The translations under genes and the position numbers were made by a program. Below are positions 40,678 to 51,671 of a DNA stretch of 64,000 nucleotides, piece after piece (the stretch's first letter is position 1; every line of letters starts with the position of its first letter). Under the pieces are notes generated by a model. The model had not been told where the DNA came from, searched no databases, and was given only the letters and a program-made list of their open reading frames with translations. The stretch spans positions 1 to 64,000 of the forward strand of contig JAJTTP010000036.1 of the NCBI GenBank assembly GCA_023313575.1. Direction: 5' to 3'. Origin of the DNA: Eutypella sp. D-1 (Eukaryota; Ascomycota; Sordariomycetes; Xylariales; Diatrypaceae).

Positions 40678-40884
40678 TGTTAGTTATTAATAATTATTGG
40701 TATGGACCTATATATTAGTAAGTAGTACCTATGTACTTATTTCCCGTTTATATAAGGATACGGGCTTCGCCTGTATCCTTTTTAAATAGATAAATAGATC
40801 TTAGACCAGAATATAACACCAATCTCACCACCTTTCATTATTGTCATTTGTTATCTCTTTCCTTTACGTACGTACCTACCAACA
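40678..40884 (+). repeat. 3' LTR of Copia element
   Basis: Direct repeat of the 5' LTR. Here the mutated part is the first ~110 bp (toward the interior), while the last ~90 bp, ending TACCTACCAACA, are unmutated. Contains the intact hairpin GGATACGGGC-ttc-GCCTGTATCC at about 40757-40779. Confidence 0.92.
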
Positions 40885-41840
40885 AAACTGCAATCGAAGG
40901 ACTTGAGAACGTGGGCTAGAATCAGTTTTGTCGCCACTGCAGCATAAAATCTGCCGGGACTGGATGATTTGTTAGCCGCATTTCCATTTCCTGACTTGAA
41001 CACTTAATACGTACCATACAATCCCGCCAATTCCCCATGCATGATAATTTTCAGAAAGATCTGAGTACCTCGATGGGCCTTCAGTTTGGAAAATAGAGTC
41101 TCCCACGTGCTTTGGAACCTTCTCAGGAGGTGCGAACCGGAACCCTTCGAAGCTACTGGCGTGGGGATAATATGCATCGACATGTAACATCGCCCTCGTG
41201 GGGATGCAAGCCCAGTCGCCCTTCTTAATGTGTGTTCCGTCAGAAACTTCAAAGTCTTTCAAGGCCTGTCGTCGACCAGACACTACAAGCGTGTCAGGGG
41301 TATATAGGACCAGAGTGATAGGTGCCCGCGAATACGACGGAGGCTCGCCAGAATCATATATTTTCAAGGCTCAGATCGCTAGAATAGGTAGATCACAACG
41401 CCTTGGCCCGTACAACTATAGGGGGCGAAGCCCCCTATATATAGACCTGGCTCCAGATAGCCCACCCTACGGGCGTGTGACTATATCTCCTAACAAAGCG
41501 ATTTAGTACCAAGTGATCAATTAGAACCGCGGGGCACTAACTAGCCTCAATAGGGCTGAGTCGGGAAGACTCCTTGGTGAAGCTGTCCAAGAGGGGCAGC
41601 CCCTTCGTCGTTTTCATGAACTCGTCAAAGGTGGAACTTTCCACCTCTTGGTGTAGTATATCGGTATATTCTGGGTGCGTACATAGGTCGAAAAGCACGT
41701 ATGTCACGGTCTATGGAAGTGAGTTCACAAGATCATAAAAGCCATACAAATGTTGAAGTTCAGTGTCAAGACTGAGACATCGTCACAATATGTATATAAG
41801 GGACGTCTTCCTCCCACCATCTAGAATAGCTGAACCTTTA
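40885..41840 (-). pseudogene. Cytochrome P450, main part, disrupted
   Basis: Minus-strand P450 core. From 5' to 3': I-helix region TVTYVLFDLCTHPEY (about 41,735-41,690), K-helix KESSRL (about 41,565), VSGRRQALKDF (about 41,260), FEGFRF (about 41,145, the PERF region), then WGIGGIV leading to the haem loop. The haem Cys codon is split by a 55-nt intron (41014-40960, GTACGT donor, GCTAAC branch); after it PGRFYAAVATKL follows. The frame then runs into the Copia LTR at 40885. A second lesion is a ~250-bp insertion (41297-41546) between K-helix and VSGRR. The N-terminal ~half of a normal ~500-aa P450 was not found upstream. Not functional as it stands. Confidence 0.85.
41297..41546. other. ~250-bp insertion with central hairpin inside the P450
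   Basis: P450 homology stops at SPIE on one side and resumes at DTLVVSGRR on the other, where family members are continuous; the DNA between carries stops in the P450 frame. At its centre (41417-41439) is a perfect hairpin, arms TATAGGGGGC and GCCCCCTATA, loop gaa. I see no clear terminal repeats or target duplication. Could be a small MITE or, less likely, an aberrant intron (a GTTAGT donor exists but no well-placed acceptor). Confidence 0.5.
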
Positions 41841-43105
41841 AGTCAATCAAGTCATATACTCCATTTCAACAATGACTAGGAGCGCGGTATATTTACCGGT
41901 ATACATAGGTTATATCAAAGAATGATGGTACGGCTTTTGGCCAAGCACATTAGTAGCTAATACGATTACGGCGTCACCAACCTGTATCTTTTGACAGTAT
42001 GATTCTGCCACTAATCGGCGTAAGCGAGCCTCGAGGTAACCCACACTTTCTACGTATTACGTGGGAATTGTAGAGCCCCAGCCCCCACAAGACCCCCGCA
42101 GAGAACGGAATTATCGGCTACCCCTGCCTTTCGCTCGCTTACAGCTTGTTGGCTCACATCTCTAATCACGATAGCTTGGCACTCGGGCTTGTGCACGGCT
42201 ACTCCCGTGATGGGGAAACCGTGCGGCGGACAGAGCACTTAATAGGGCTGTGTAAAAAGCAGGCTGGGCGTCCTGGTGACATTTGAATTATGGGGTAAAT
42301 AGTCGCAGCCGCATTACATCGTGGTATCTCGGTCACCGTGCTGTCTGAAACTCTTGGCTTGCCTGAATGTAACGAATCTGCATATGTTGTGTGGGTTAAT
42401 TATAACATAAAACTTTCACCACCAACCGAGTCCATGATTAACACTAGCTTTATGTTCACTTGCTACATTTCTACCAGTACATCGCACATCTGTAGTGCTG
42501 CATTCTGCTCGAGTCCGAGACGGTAGCCCGAAAGGTATCATCATGTTCACTGTGCCACGACAATCCTGACATGCTCTGCTAACATGGCATTACCATGTAA
42601 ATGAACATTGTAGTAATAACAACATGTACAGGAGGGTGCCATCAATAGTAAATATGATCGCCAGTCTCTTCTCCTGTCCCTTACAATGGTAACGTATGTC
42701 ACTTCGTCCATCAAATGTAGGCCAGGTGGAGCCCACACAGAGATCTCTCCTGGGTTACCCTTTGCATACTATACCTGCGGCCCAGCAAGCTGATCGCTCC
42801 TGTTCCTTCCGCCTACATGGACGTTATATGGTGGAGACATGCTTGTAATATACCTCCTTGAAGAGAGTCTTCAGCCTGCCTTAAGGATTAGCTTGCCTTA
42901 CGAGATAGCTTCTCCTATAAATGTACCACATATTCTGCTCCGTAATTCCATACGAACTTTTTCCTAACGTATAACTACGGGATTCCAGGAATGATACACC
43001 ATGTTCGTTGGCCTTTGCTTTTAGCCTTTTACTGAGAGTTCAATCGCACCTAACCTTTTCCTTAGCAGGAGCAGTGATCCACAGGAATAACATCTGCATT
43101 CCAAG
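41841..43105. other. Intergenic, decayed or empty
   Basis: No gene recognised. Short frames such as 42050-42238 (minus) and 42338-42526 (plus) have no family resemblance. The missing N-terminal half of the P450 would be expected here but I could not read it. A TATA-like TATAAAT lies at about 42,916, upstream of the rhodopsin-domain gene. Confidence 0.4.
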
Positions 43106-44739
43106 ATGAGCGGCAACCTTATCCAAGATGCCGGCAATAAAACCGTTGAAGAATTATTAGCGGTGACGCCAATCGGACCACCTCCACCTGGCATCACGTC
43201 GAATTTCGTTGATCCAACTTCCCGGTCACCGGCTGTATTGATTGTTACAGGAATCACTATGCCTATAATGCTGATCTTCCTCAGTCTGCGCATATATATT
43301 AGGGCTAGGGTCAACCGAGAGTTTACCATAGACGATCGTGAGTCACTGCATTGGATTATACTATCGCATCGTTTCAGATCTTTCAGATATCAGCTGCAAG
43401 TTGAACCATTGATTACGGCTAACCAGCCTTGGTTTACATCTTAGACTTATGTGTTGTGTCTACTGTTAGTATTTCCTGATTGACAGAAATGATCGAGACA
43501 GAATCCTATATTGATTCAGGACGACACGCTTACTTCACCCTAGTTTCTTTCAATCGCTTATACTGGATTGACACTAGCAAGTATGGTGTACATTCAAGAT
43601 ACTGTCATGACGTTAAACTCATTAACCTTTTTCTTCTATAGTGCTTGATGTACCTGGAAACGGCCCGGTGGGGCCGCACATATGGGACGTCCCTATCATA
43701 CGCATCACACCAAGCTACTTTAAGGTAATTTCACGTTCATTTATAACATCATGTCTCTATAGAAGGCTAACTTGAAATATGTATCAGGAAAATTTTGCTT
43801 GTCCTAGTCTAATTGCAATTGCTTCAATAACTGTTAAGACATCACTGTTGTCATTTTTCATCAGGCTATTTAAACGCTTCGCTGCCGCGAGAATTATGTC
43901 GTGGATAGGAATTGTGGCTGTGGTTGGCTTCTATGCCTCCTATATTGTTCCACTTTGGGTTATGTGCAAGCCGAGCTTGGCCCTAGAGGAGCGTTGCACG
44001 AAGTTTACCTCGTCTATTTCGAATGCACATGGAATCTTCAGCACTATATCCGACTTTTATATTCTTTTCATTCCTATCCATATGGTCAAACACCTGCATA
44101 TATCACCTCGTCGTAAATATAGTGTTGGTGGCGTCTTCCTCACGGGTTTAGGGTAAGTTCCGTATCTTTTGGAATCGTCTCTTCGTCGATCACGCTGACA
44201 TTCGTAGGGCCTGTGTAGTATCTATTGCGGGGACGGTTTACCGTTTCCAAATGGCTTCATCTCCCGATTTAACCTGGGCGTCTGTTCCGGTTTATGCCAC
44301 TGTGTAAGTGGGAGCCCCCATGCAACCCCGCCTACTCAGACTGGAGAAGGTGCATTACTGACTGCGTTGCAGCGTAGCCGAGTTAAATATCGGAATAATT
44401 TGCGCCTGTATGCCGATTGTATTTGTTCTGTTTAAGAGAGGCGCTCGAAATGTCAAAAACCACTTATCAACAAGATTCAAATGTCGCGCTGGAACTGAAC
44501 TCAGACAGTCCGGGGGTGACAACATCAACTTAACTGATAGAAACTCACCAACAAGACCACGCGCTGCCATAACTGCCGTACGCACCGTGGTACATCAGGT
44601 TCATTACCGTAAGCTTCCTCAAAGGGACGGCTGGGCGAATGCATTTGGTTCATTTGCCTCGGACGAGCACGACGAGGCAGCCCAAATGGATGATTTTAGG
44701 CCGTACGACGTTTCAATTTCGGCAGGGAACCTTGTATAA
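43106..44739 (+). pseudogene. Fungal rhodopsin-domain 7-TM protein, probably frameshifted
   Basis: Matches the fungal integral-membrane family (PF20684-like). Exon 1 (43106-43337) has the PPPPGITSNFV motif and first TM helix, ending TIDD before GTGAGT. Further exons: 43642-43724 (GPVGPHIWDVP), 43763-44152 (FKAN..., TM helices, SDFYILFIPI), 44208-44303 (Y..QM..SPDLTWASVPVYATV) and 44373-44739 (ELNIGIICACMP plus a hydrophilic tail). The introns after 43724 are 38, 55 and 69 nt. Within 43763-44152 the frame slips by one nucleotide at the AAAATTTT run near 43,790-43,797, and exon 2 (43,338-43,641) cannot be resolved cleanly. Such proteins sit in membranes; their role is poorly known. Probably inactive unless the slip is a sequencing error. 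Confidence 0.7.
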
Positions 44740-45623
44740 AGATCAGCCAGGTCTTGAAATATTCCATATAAAGTGATAAAATAGAGTAACTTACTACAAA
44801 GTAGTTTGTCAGTACAGAATAAGCTGAAGGAGTGATTAAATCCTGTCGGTGACTCGTAATTACAATTAACCATCAGGGCTCATAATTCTACTTAGGTATT
44901 GATGGATCCACCTTTAGCGCTATACATAGCTATCCACCTATCGCTACGGGTGGCCCTGTAACTGTCTAGTTTCCTCCCCTTTCATCATTGCGTCTACTAG
45001 ATAAATTCGCTAAACACTGACTTATAGCTGCTCATACTACCCACCGTCGCCCACGTAGTCAGCCTAGTGACCAGAGAATACGGCTTCATTTCCATCACTT
45101 CCGCTTGTCATATTGTTCCATGCCCGTTACATCAAGCAGGGAGAGGTGCCAGGCCTCTGGCAAAGCTACCTAAAATATTGCTAAAAGCGCGAGTTTAAAG
45201 ACCGGAGATATTAATCCCTCTGCCCGATAGGTTAGCACTGACATCACTGTTTCTTAGCCCCGCAGTCGAGACTCGATTTCACAGTATAGTTCCCTTGGCA
45301 TATTGGGACGGGGATTACATGCCTGAAGCGAGAAGCACAGAGATATGGCTTCAAAGAGCGACGATATTCATCCAACTACAGCTGATTGACTGGGCCGGAT
45401 GGGCAGAATATCCAATAAAAAAAAGGGGGGGGGGGGGGCATTCATATTTCTAAGTAGATCATACGAATTACTACTCAAGTTCAAGTCGTGGAATGCAACC
45501 GAAATAAACCGCAAGTACAGTGGCAGTAGGTGGGCCGCAGCGTCTTTGACTAGTGCATAAGGGCCACTGATAACCGCCGGGGTCTAGGATTGCAGCGCCA
45601 TTGCGCCTATCAAATTATCAACG
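44740..45623. other. Intergenic between convergent rhodopsin-domain and GMC genes
   Basis: No gene recognised. Contains an A8-G14 homopolymer junction at 45417-45438. This is the shared 3' flank of two convergent genes. Confidence 0.5.
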
Positions 45624-47474
45624 CTACATGGTCTCCTTTATGATTTTCGCAGCTAGTTCCGCAACGCCATATACAACAGCTTGGGTGTTCGCACGAGGCT
45701 CGATAGGAATGATGCTCACGTCGCAAACGCGCAAGTTCCTACAACCATGGACCCGTAGCTTTTCATCCACCACACCGCCCATTGCGCGTGGGAGCATTGC
45801 ACAAGTACCCGTGTAATGATGCGAGCCCTTGGCAGTGCGGCGTACGTAGTCCTTCGCCTTATCTATGTCTGCAAACTGGTCGTCTCGCGGCTTGAAGTGG
45901 CGAGCCAGCGGCTCGGCGCGGCCAATGGACTGTTCCACGAAGCGAATATGCCGCGCAAGAACCTCAATATCCAGAGGGTGTGAAAGGTAGCGTGGGTTGA
46001 TTGATAAGCCCCCATTGCCGCTAGCATGTTCGGGGGAAGCGCTGGTGATGTGCACAGACCCGCGCGAGAGCGGGTGCGAGAGCATCACTGCAATGGTAAC
46101 ATGGTTTCCAGGTGCACGGTACATAGGATCGGATACTTCAAACGGGGTATACGCAGGCCCCATGAGTAAATTCACGGACGCTTCAGTCGGGGATCTCAAG
46201 ATGGATCGTACAAACGATTCGTGAGCAGCAACGTACGCCGGAGTTGTCGGCGGACAACGCGCCGCGTCCTTCACTATGTCCAGCTTGAGTAGCAGTTCAT
46301 CTACTTCTTTTCGTCCCTCCTCAGATTTAATGCCCGGGAATGGTAGCTGGGCTGATGCGATGATGCTGCTGCTGCCAAGTGGTCCAGTTCCTTTGGCATA
46401 AGCCTCCATAGCTGCCGTAACGGCATCGGGCTCGTTCCGGAAGAATGGATCTAGGGTCTGAATGTCATCTCTGACTTCGAACACCACGCCTGTGTAAACG
46501 TGATTCTGCAAGTTCTCGCCCACGTGAGGATTATCGATGATAACATCAATACCCAAGCGCTGGAGCAAGTCAGGGTTACCAATACCCGAAAGCTCTAGCA
46601 ACCTTGGTGAGTTTATGGCACCTGCAGCGAGAATAATTTCTTTGCGCGCTCTAATAACTTTTGTATCTCCAGTGCTTGTGGTAATTTGGACACCATCTGC
46701 AACAATGCCAGTAAATTCCAAATTTTTAAGAATAATCCTAGTTGCAGTACTGTCGGTTAGGATACTGAGGTTTTCTCTGGTGCGGGCAGGTCCGAGGTAG
46801 GCATTGGCAGAGTAGCATCTCTGCTTGGTTGCAGGGTCCACGGATTCTAGGTTGGCGAATGAACCGCATACTGTCCCATCAAAAGGGTCACACACAGGGA
46901 AACCAAGCAAATCAAGAGTGTCGAACCAGGCTTTAGCCCAGGTGGCTTCGGGCTGAGAAGAGTGGACTGCTAGTTGAATTGGACCGCTGCCCTCGGTAGC
47001 ACCGGCTGCTGTATGAATAGTGCAGGAGGCTAAGACGGCACTTGAGAATTCATCGTAACTCCAACCATTATTGCCAAATTTTGCCCAAGCATCAACATTT
47101 GCCCTCGAAGTCGGGGTAAAGAGAAAGCTGTTGATCCCGCTGGACCCACCAAGGATACGACCCTGCGGGAACGTCAGGTCGTTGTTTCCGAGCTCTGTCT
47201 ATTAACGATAGTCGTATTAGCATTTTGGCTCATCAGGCAGTGTTGTGAAGTTCGTTTCTCGTACTTGCGATTCTGAATGAAATGCCCAGTCGAGAGGTGT
47301 GTTGGCCAGCAGTGGCCACATACCCGGTGTCAGGACTTGAGGGTCACCTGCCCGATCTCTTCCGCATTCAATGACTGCAACATGGATGTTAGGATCCTCC
47401 GAAAGTCGAGCGGCAATTGCGAGCCCCGCTGTACCCCCACCGACGATGACAATGTCATGAGTATCCGAAGTCAT
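45624..47474 (-). CDS. GMC-family FAD oxidoreductase
   Basis: Two exons (47474-47265 and 47198-45624) give 594 aa, the usual GMC length. The start is the ATG giving MTSDTHDIVIVGGGTAGLAIAARL, the dinucleotide (Rossmann) fold; the longer open frame upstream begins with TTG and is not used. The 66-nt intron (GTACGA donor, TGCTAATAC branch) removes three in-frame stops and joins DWAFHSESQ to TELGNNDLTFPQGRILGGSS, the GMC signature 1. GAINSPRLLELSGIG is signature 2. The C-terminus has SHHYTGTCAM and PRANTQAVVYG, carrying the catalytic His/Asn pair. It oxidises an alcohol using O2 or another acceptor. No evident signal peptide. Divergent from the MFS gene, with 1.4 kb between. Intact; substrate unknown. 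Confidence 0.92.
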
Positions 47475-48890
47475 TATGCCCACTTCGCCCAATCTTTGAC
47501 GATGGTAGAGATAAGCGGCGTTACGGAATAGATTGGCGCTCTCAGGCTTTCAGATGGGAGTCAGGAGCAGTCACAGGCTAATCTTGGATCTGTAGGGCAA
47601 AGCCGCGATGGCTACAAGGGCACAATATGTAACGTACAGCGTCCGTTATAGACGAAAGAAGATATAACAAAGCAACCCTACAGATCAACTGTATGACTAA
47701 GGTGCGTATAGAAATGCCCCCGGGGCATGATAATGCCTGGTTGCTAGTGTTAAAATATGGCAAAAGTGGAGTTAACGCCCCTATTAAGAGTAGCGCTTAT
47801 GTAGTAAAACCAACAGCTAGTGTGGTGCCAGAGCATGCTGCCAGAGCCTGCTTTCAGCGTCGTACCGGGATCATCATACGAAACCATGCATCGGATGCGC
47901 TGGCGGATCTAACGAATAATACGAATAGTGAGGGGACCTTCTTCGCCAAAATCATCAAGATTACAATGTAGCGGGGTAGTAATACATATATGAATGTAAG
48001 GGGATGTCTGACCAACACCGCGTTTCGAAAAAATGTTAGAACATGCGAAGGAAAAATGACAAGTCAAATACTACGTTCCAGACTACACCATACCGCAAAG
48101 GATAGTGAGGTCACCACGTTGAACTCATGGATTTACTTGACAATAGCACCTATCAAGACCCTCTCCCTGCCCAGGAGTCCCCAGTACATCAGAGTAAGAT
48201 GATACATCATCACGCATAGGAGGCTCGCATGGTTCCTTGGTACGGATAGAGTACAAACCCAAGAGCGGACGCATGTGAACAAGGACAAGACCAGGCTTAA
48301 GAGAGAATTCAAAAGAGATACTTAGAATTGAATTTAGCGGTACTATAACAAGATTGGAAAAAGCCTCCCCTTACGTTATGGAGTTCCAAATTTGGTGTAA
48401 TTTTCTCGTGCAGACCGAAACGTCTACGCCATCCAGTCGCCGTTCAAAGATGAGGGGTATTCTCCCGGGAAACGACGTGAACCGGTTTCCGGTCCACCTT
48501 ATCAGCTTCCATCTGGTGACCAACCATCTCCGATGCTAAGCCGAAGTTATACTTTACAATGATGCGGGAAATGGTATACCTCATCATCCGCAAAGCTAGG
48601 TGTTGGCTAATACAATTGTATTTTCCTTATTTTTGTGATGAGCTCTTATTAGCCAATCATAATGAAGAGTGGCCTAGCGAGCTCCAAGATTAGAAAAGGG
48701 TTATTCTTACCTAAACTGAAGGGTAATTACATGTGCCGCAGCATTCCGCACCATCTCAGGGTGCGTGGTCCACCGCTCAGAAATAAATTCGGTGCCTTTT
48801 CCTAAAACAATCCCCACCTAGTAAATTTATCAGTTAACGAGTGGAATAGAATAATTAGCACTGAATGATTACAACATCGTATTCTTCAAC
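47475..48890. promoter_or_regulatory. Divergent intergenic region between GMC and MFS genes
   Basis: 1.4 kb separating two head-to-head genes, so it holds both promoters and may serve for co-regulation. Short open frames within it (47693-47971, 47990-48202, 48354-48539, all plus) have no recognisable domain and are not called. No binding site could be assigned by eye. Confidence 0.5.
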
Positions 48891-50710
48891 ATGGCGAAAA
48901 GTTCGATGTCCTCAGGTGCCGACGTGAAGCCGCTGACCCCGGATGACGACAAGCCCAAGGTTGACAGGTCGTACGCAAGAGACTATCGTTTCTGGTGTAT
49001 ACTTACATCCCTCTGTACCATGATGCTCCTCGGCTCATTGGAGAATACCCTGATCGTCACATCGCTGCCATACATTGTGCGTGAGCTCAAAATCGGCGGT
49101 TCTTATGTGTGGATCACCAACGTCTTCTTTCTCACCTGGTGAGTCTTGCCCTTTAGTTTATATTCTCCATCCCATGACACGGCATCTTAACTTGTCCATT
49201 TAGCGCGGCCGTGCAGCCTCTTTTCGGTCAGCTATCAAACCTATTTGGCCGTCAGTATATTGCCATGTTCATCGTCGCAATCTATACACTTGGAAGCGGC
49301 ATCGCCGGCGGTGCCAATAGTGCGACTATGCTCATCGCTGGCCGCGCGGTGCAAGGCGCAGGGAGCGGTGGCATGACTATGATTATCAGCGTCATTGTTT
49401 CCGACCTCGTTCCCCTGCGAGACAGGGGATATTATCAGGCCATCCTGGCAATGATATATGGGATCGGGATGGCCATAGGCCCCGTTATCGGCGGTGTTAT
49501 TGTGCAAAATACTTCGTGGAGATGGGTACGTAAGCCTCCCCATTCCCTTTGTCCTTTCCTGATGTACAACCACCTTGCAGTCGACTTCGGAGCTAACTAT
49601 AACGAGGTCTTCTACATAAACCTTCCCGTCGGGGGCGTTTCACTCGTACTACTGTGGCTCTTCCTGCGCGTTAAGTGGGACAGAGAGACCAGAGCATGGG
49701 ATAAGTTGAAACGCATCGACATCGTTGGAAACGCAATGCTCGTAGGCTCAACAGTCTCGGTGCTTATCGCTCTGACCTGGGCCGGTGCCATCCACCCATG
49801 GTCTTCATACCAGATCATCGTGCCTCTGATTATTGGAATTTCCGGCCTGATAGGATTTTGCTGGCTCCAAGGCTCCACATGGATACCCGAGCCGGTGATG
49901 CCACTGCGACTGTTCGCTAACCGGACCTCAGCGGTCGTGTATGCAAACACCTTCCTTGTGTCCGCCCTCAATTACTGGATATTCTTCTTTCTTCCGGTCT
50001 ACTTTCAATCGGTGCAACTGTCTACGCCGACCCGCGCAGGCGTTCAAATACTTCCCGTCACCTTTATTGCCATCCCGGGTGCTGCAGTCGGCGCAACGGT
50101 GTTGTCCCGCTGGGGAAAGTTCAAGCTACTTCATATCGTGGGGTTTGCCCTACTTGCCGCAGGTATGGGCTCACTTTCGGTGCTAGACCGTAATTCCAGC
50201 ACGGCCGAGTGGGCATGCCTCCAGGTTCTCCCCTCTATCGGCGCGGGAATGGTGCTCGACACGTTGTTGCCGGCGTTTCAGGCGGGTGTTTCTGAGTCGG
50301 ACGCCGCCGCAGCCACGGCAAGTTGGACATTTATCAGAAGCTTCGGCAACATCTGGGGTGTCGCTATCCCGTCTGCAGTTTTTAATACCTACACTGACCG
50401 GTATGCTGGCGACGTAGCTGACCCCGCAGCACAAACCTTTCTACGGCACGGGGATTCGTATTCGAGCGCAACGAAGGCCTTTGTCGAAGGCTTCCCCGAG
50501 CCCATCCGGTCTCAAATCATCACAGTGTTCGAGAAGTCCCTGAGCCAGGTTTTCATTATCTCAGTGGCCTTTGGTGGGCTTGCTTTTCTTCTCAGCTTCG
50601 TGGAACGGGAAATTAAACTGCGAACAGAGCTCGAAACGGAGTTTGGGCTTGAAGAAAAGCCCCATAAGAAGCAAAAGACCACGTTCGAGGACGTCTCGCC
50701 GGAGGATTAA
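48891..50710 (+). CDS. MFS transporter, DHA14-like drug/metabolite exporter
   Basis: Three exons (48891-49138, 49204-49525, 49607-50710), 557 aa. Introns are 65 nt (GTGAGT) and 81 nt (GTACGT donor, GCTAAC branch). The second has a length divisible by three and no stop, so the frame is open through it; removing it restores SWRWVFYINLPVGG, the conserved form. Motif A is GQLSNLFGRQY after TM2, and motif C is GIGMAIGPVIGG in TM5, typical of 14-TM drug:H+ antiporters. N- and C-termini are hydrophilic and cytoplasmic (C-terminus lysine-rich, KPHKKQK). It exports toxic compounds or pathway products at the plasma membrane. Next to oxidoreductases, self-protection or product export is likely. Confidence 0.93.
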
Positions 50711-51671
50711 TTGCAGTGTTTGTTAACAATTGTCTTCGTTTGCTATTAATGTGGGGTGGATGATGTGGCTCTGTGGAGCTTGACTCTCGGGGTGATTTTT
50801 TAAAATTGTCAGGACATGATTGGATAGTGCTCAGAGGTTCAACAGACACATATGCGACCTAGTACCTAGAGTAGAACTGAGAGATTGAGCCACATGGAAT
50901 TCTTCTTTTCTTTTAATCAAATATCGCACAACAGATAGTAGTTCTAAGGGTGATAGTCGTGCTCCGGCTAACAAATGGCAGCACGATAACTAATGCTACG
51001 TGGCGGCAGCCCTAACTGTCACTACGATAATTCCAGTTTGGTAGGGTTATTCTAATAAGGCTACCCTATCCAAGTTCTTAAGAAAACACCATGATATACA
51101 TATTGTGCCGGCGCGGCTGTGAGGGATACGCAGTCGCACCATATACTGCGGTATGGCTCAAAAATAATACATTGAATGTGGTAGAATCGATCTGCTATCT
51201 AATAAGGTGTCGGTGGCACCGTACTCCGTAGATATGGTGGGTATTGCCAAGCCTCGCCGCTATGCCGCTTATCTATTATGGTACCTATTGAGCCATCGGT
51301 ACGGTGCTACATTAGCACATCGGCCCCCCCGCAAAACAAATGGCCCAACTATGCACTTAAGGGAGTTTGAACTTGGGCCACTCTTTTTCTCTTCCGCCTG
51401 GCCATTTACTTATTGCGAGGTTCGGCCACAACCCATACCATGACAGGTAATATAAAACCGAATAAAGCATAGGATTACCTTATATATAAGGATACCTTAG
51501 CCGCCCTTGTTATAAGATTATCGTTGCTATACAACGTTGAATAGACATCCCAGTGGCTATTGCTGAAGGCCTAAAACGGATAATGCTTAGATTTGCCGCT
51601 TATTAGCTAGGCATAGTCTCATCCAATCGACTCCTCCCACCCTGACATTACGTCCTCGCCCGTGTTATCCT
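50711..51671. other. Intergenic between convergent MFS and thioesterase genes
   Basis: No gene or RNA recognised. The short frame at 51207-51443 is not credible. Shared 3' flank of two convergent genes. Confidence 0.5.

Larger units (their letters stand above)
34652..40884 (+). mobile_element. Ty1/Copia element, full length, RIP-inactivated
   Basis: 6.23 kb with ~206-bp LTRs (34652-34857 and 40678-40884), TG...CA ends and a perfect 5-bp duplication aaact. Integrase lies upstream of RT, the Copia order. Coding frames are destroyed by stops with RIP-type composition. The flanking gene DNA is not RIPped, so mutation stopped at the element. It lies in the last exon of a P450, in the opposite orientation to that gene. 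Confidence 0.93.

Noticed and set aside
40960..41014. Apparent frameshift at the P450 haem loop
   Set aside because: A 55-nt intron (GTACGT donor, GCTAAC branch, CAG acceptor) splits the Cys codon and restores the loop; the real lesions are the Copia and the 250-bp insertions.
42050..42526. Possible N-terminal half of the P450 or another gene in short frames here
   Set aside because: No P450 N-terminal anchor, proline-rich hinge or C-helix motif could be read; frames are short and inconsistent.
47199..47264. Three in-frame stops and an apparent break in the GMC gene near its N-terminus; also a TAATACGACT string resembling the start of a T7 phage promoter
   Set aside because: A 66-nt GT..AG intron with a TAAT-type branch removes the stops and restores family spacing exactly, so the gene is intact. 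The promoter-like string lies inside this intron of a fungal gene and is chance.
47693..48202. Plus-strand open frames of 92 and 70 codons between the GMC and MFS genes
   Set aside because: No recognisable domain, no plausible exon chain; more likely promoter DNA.
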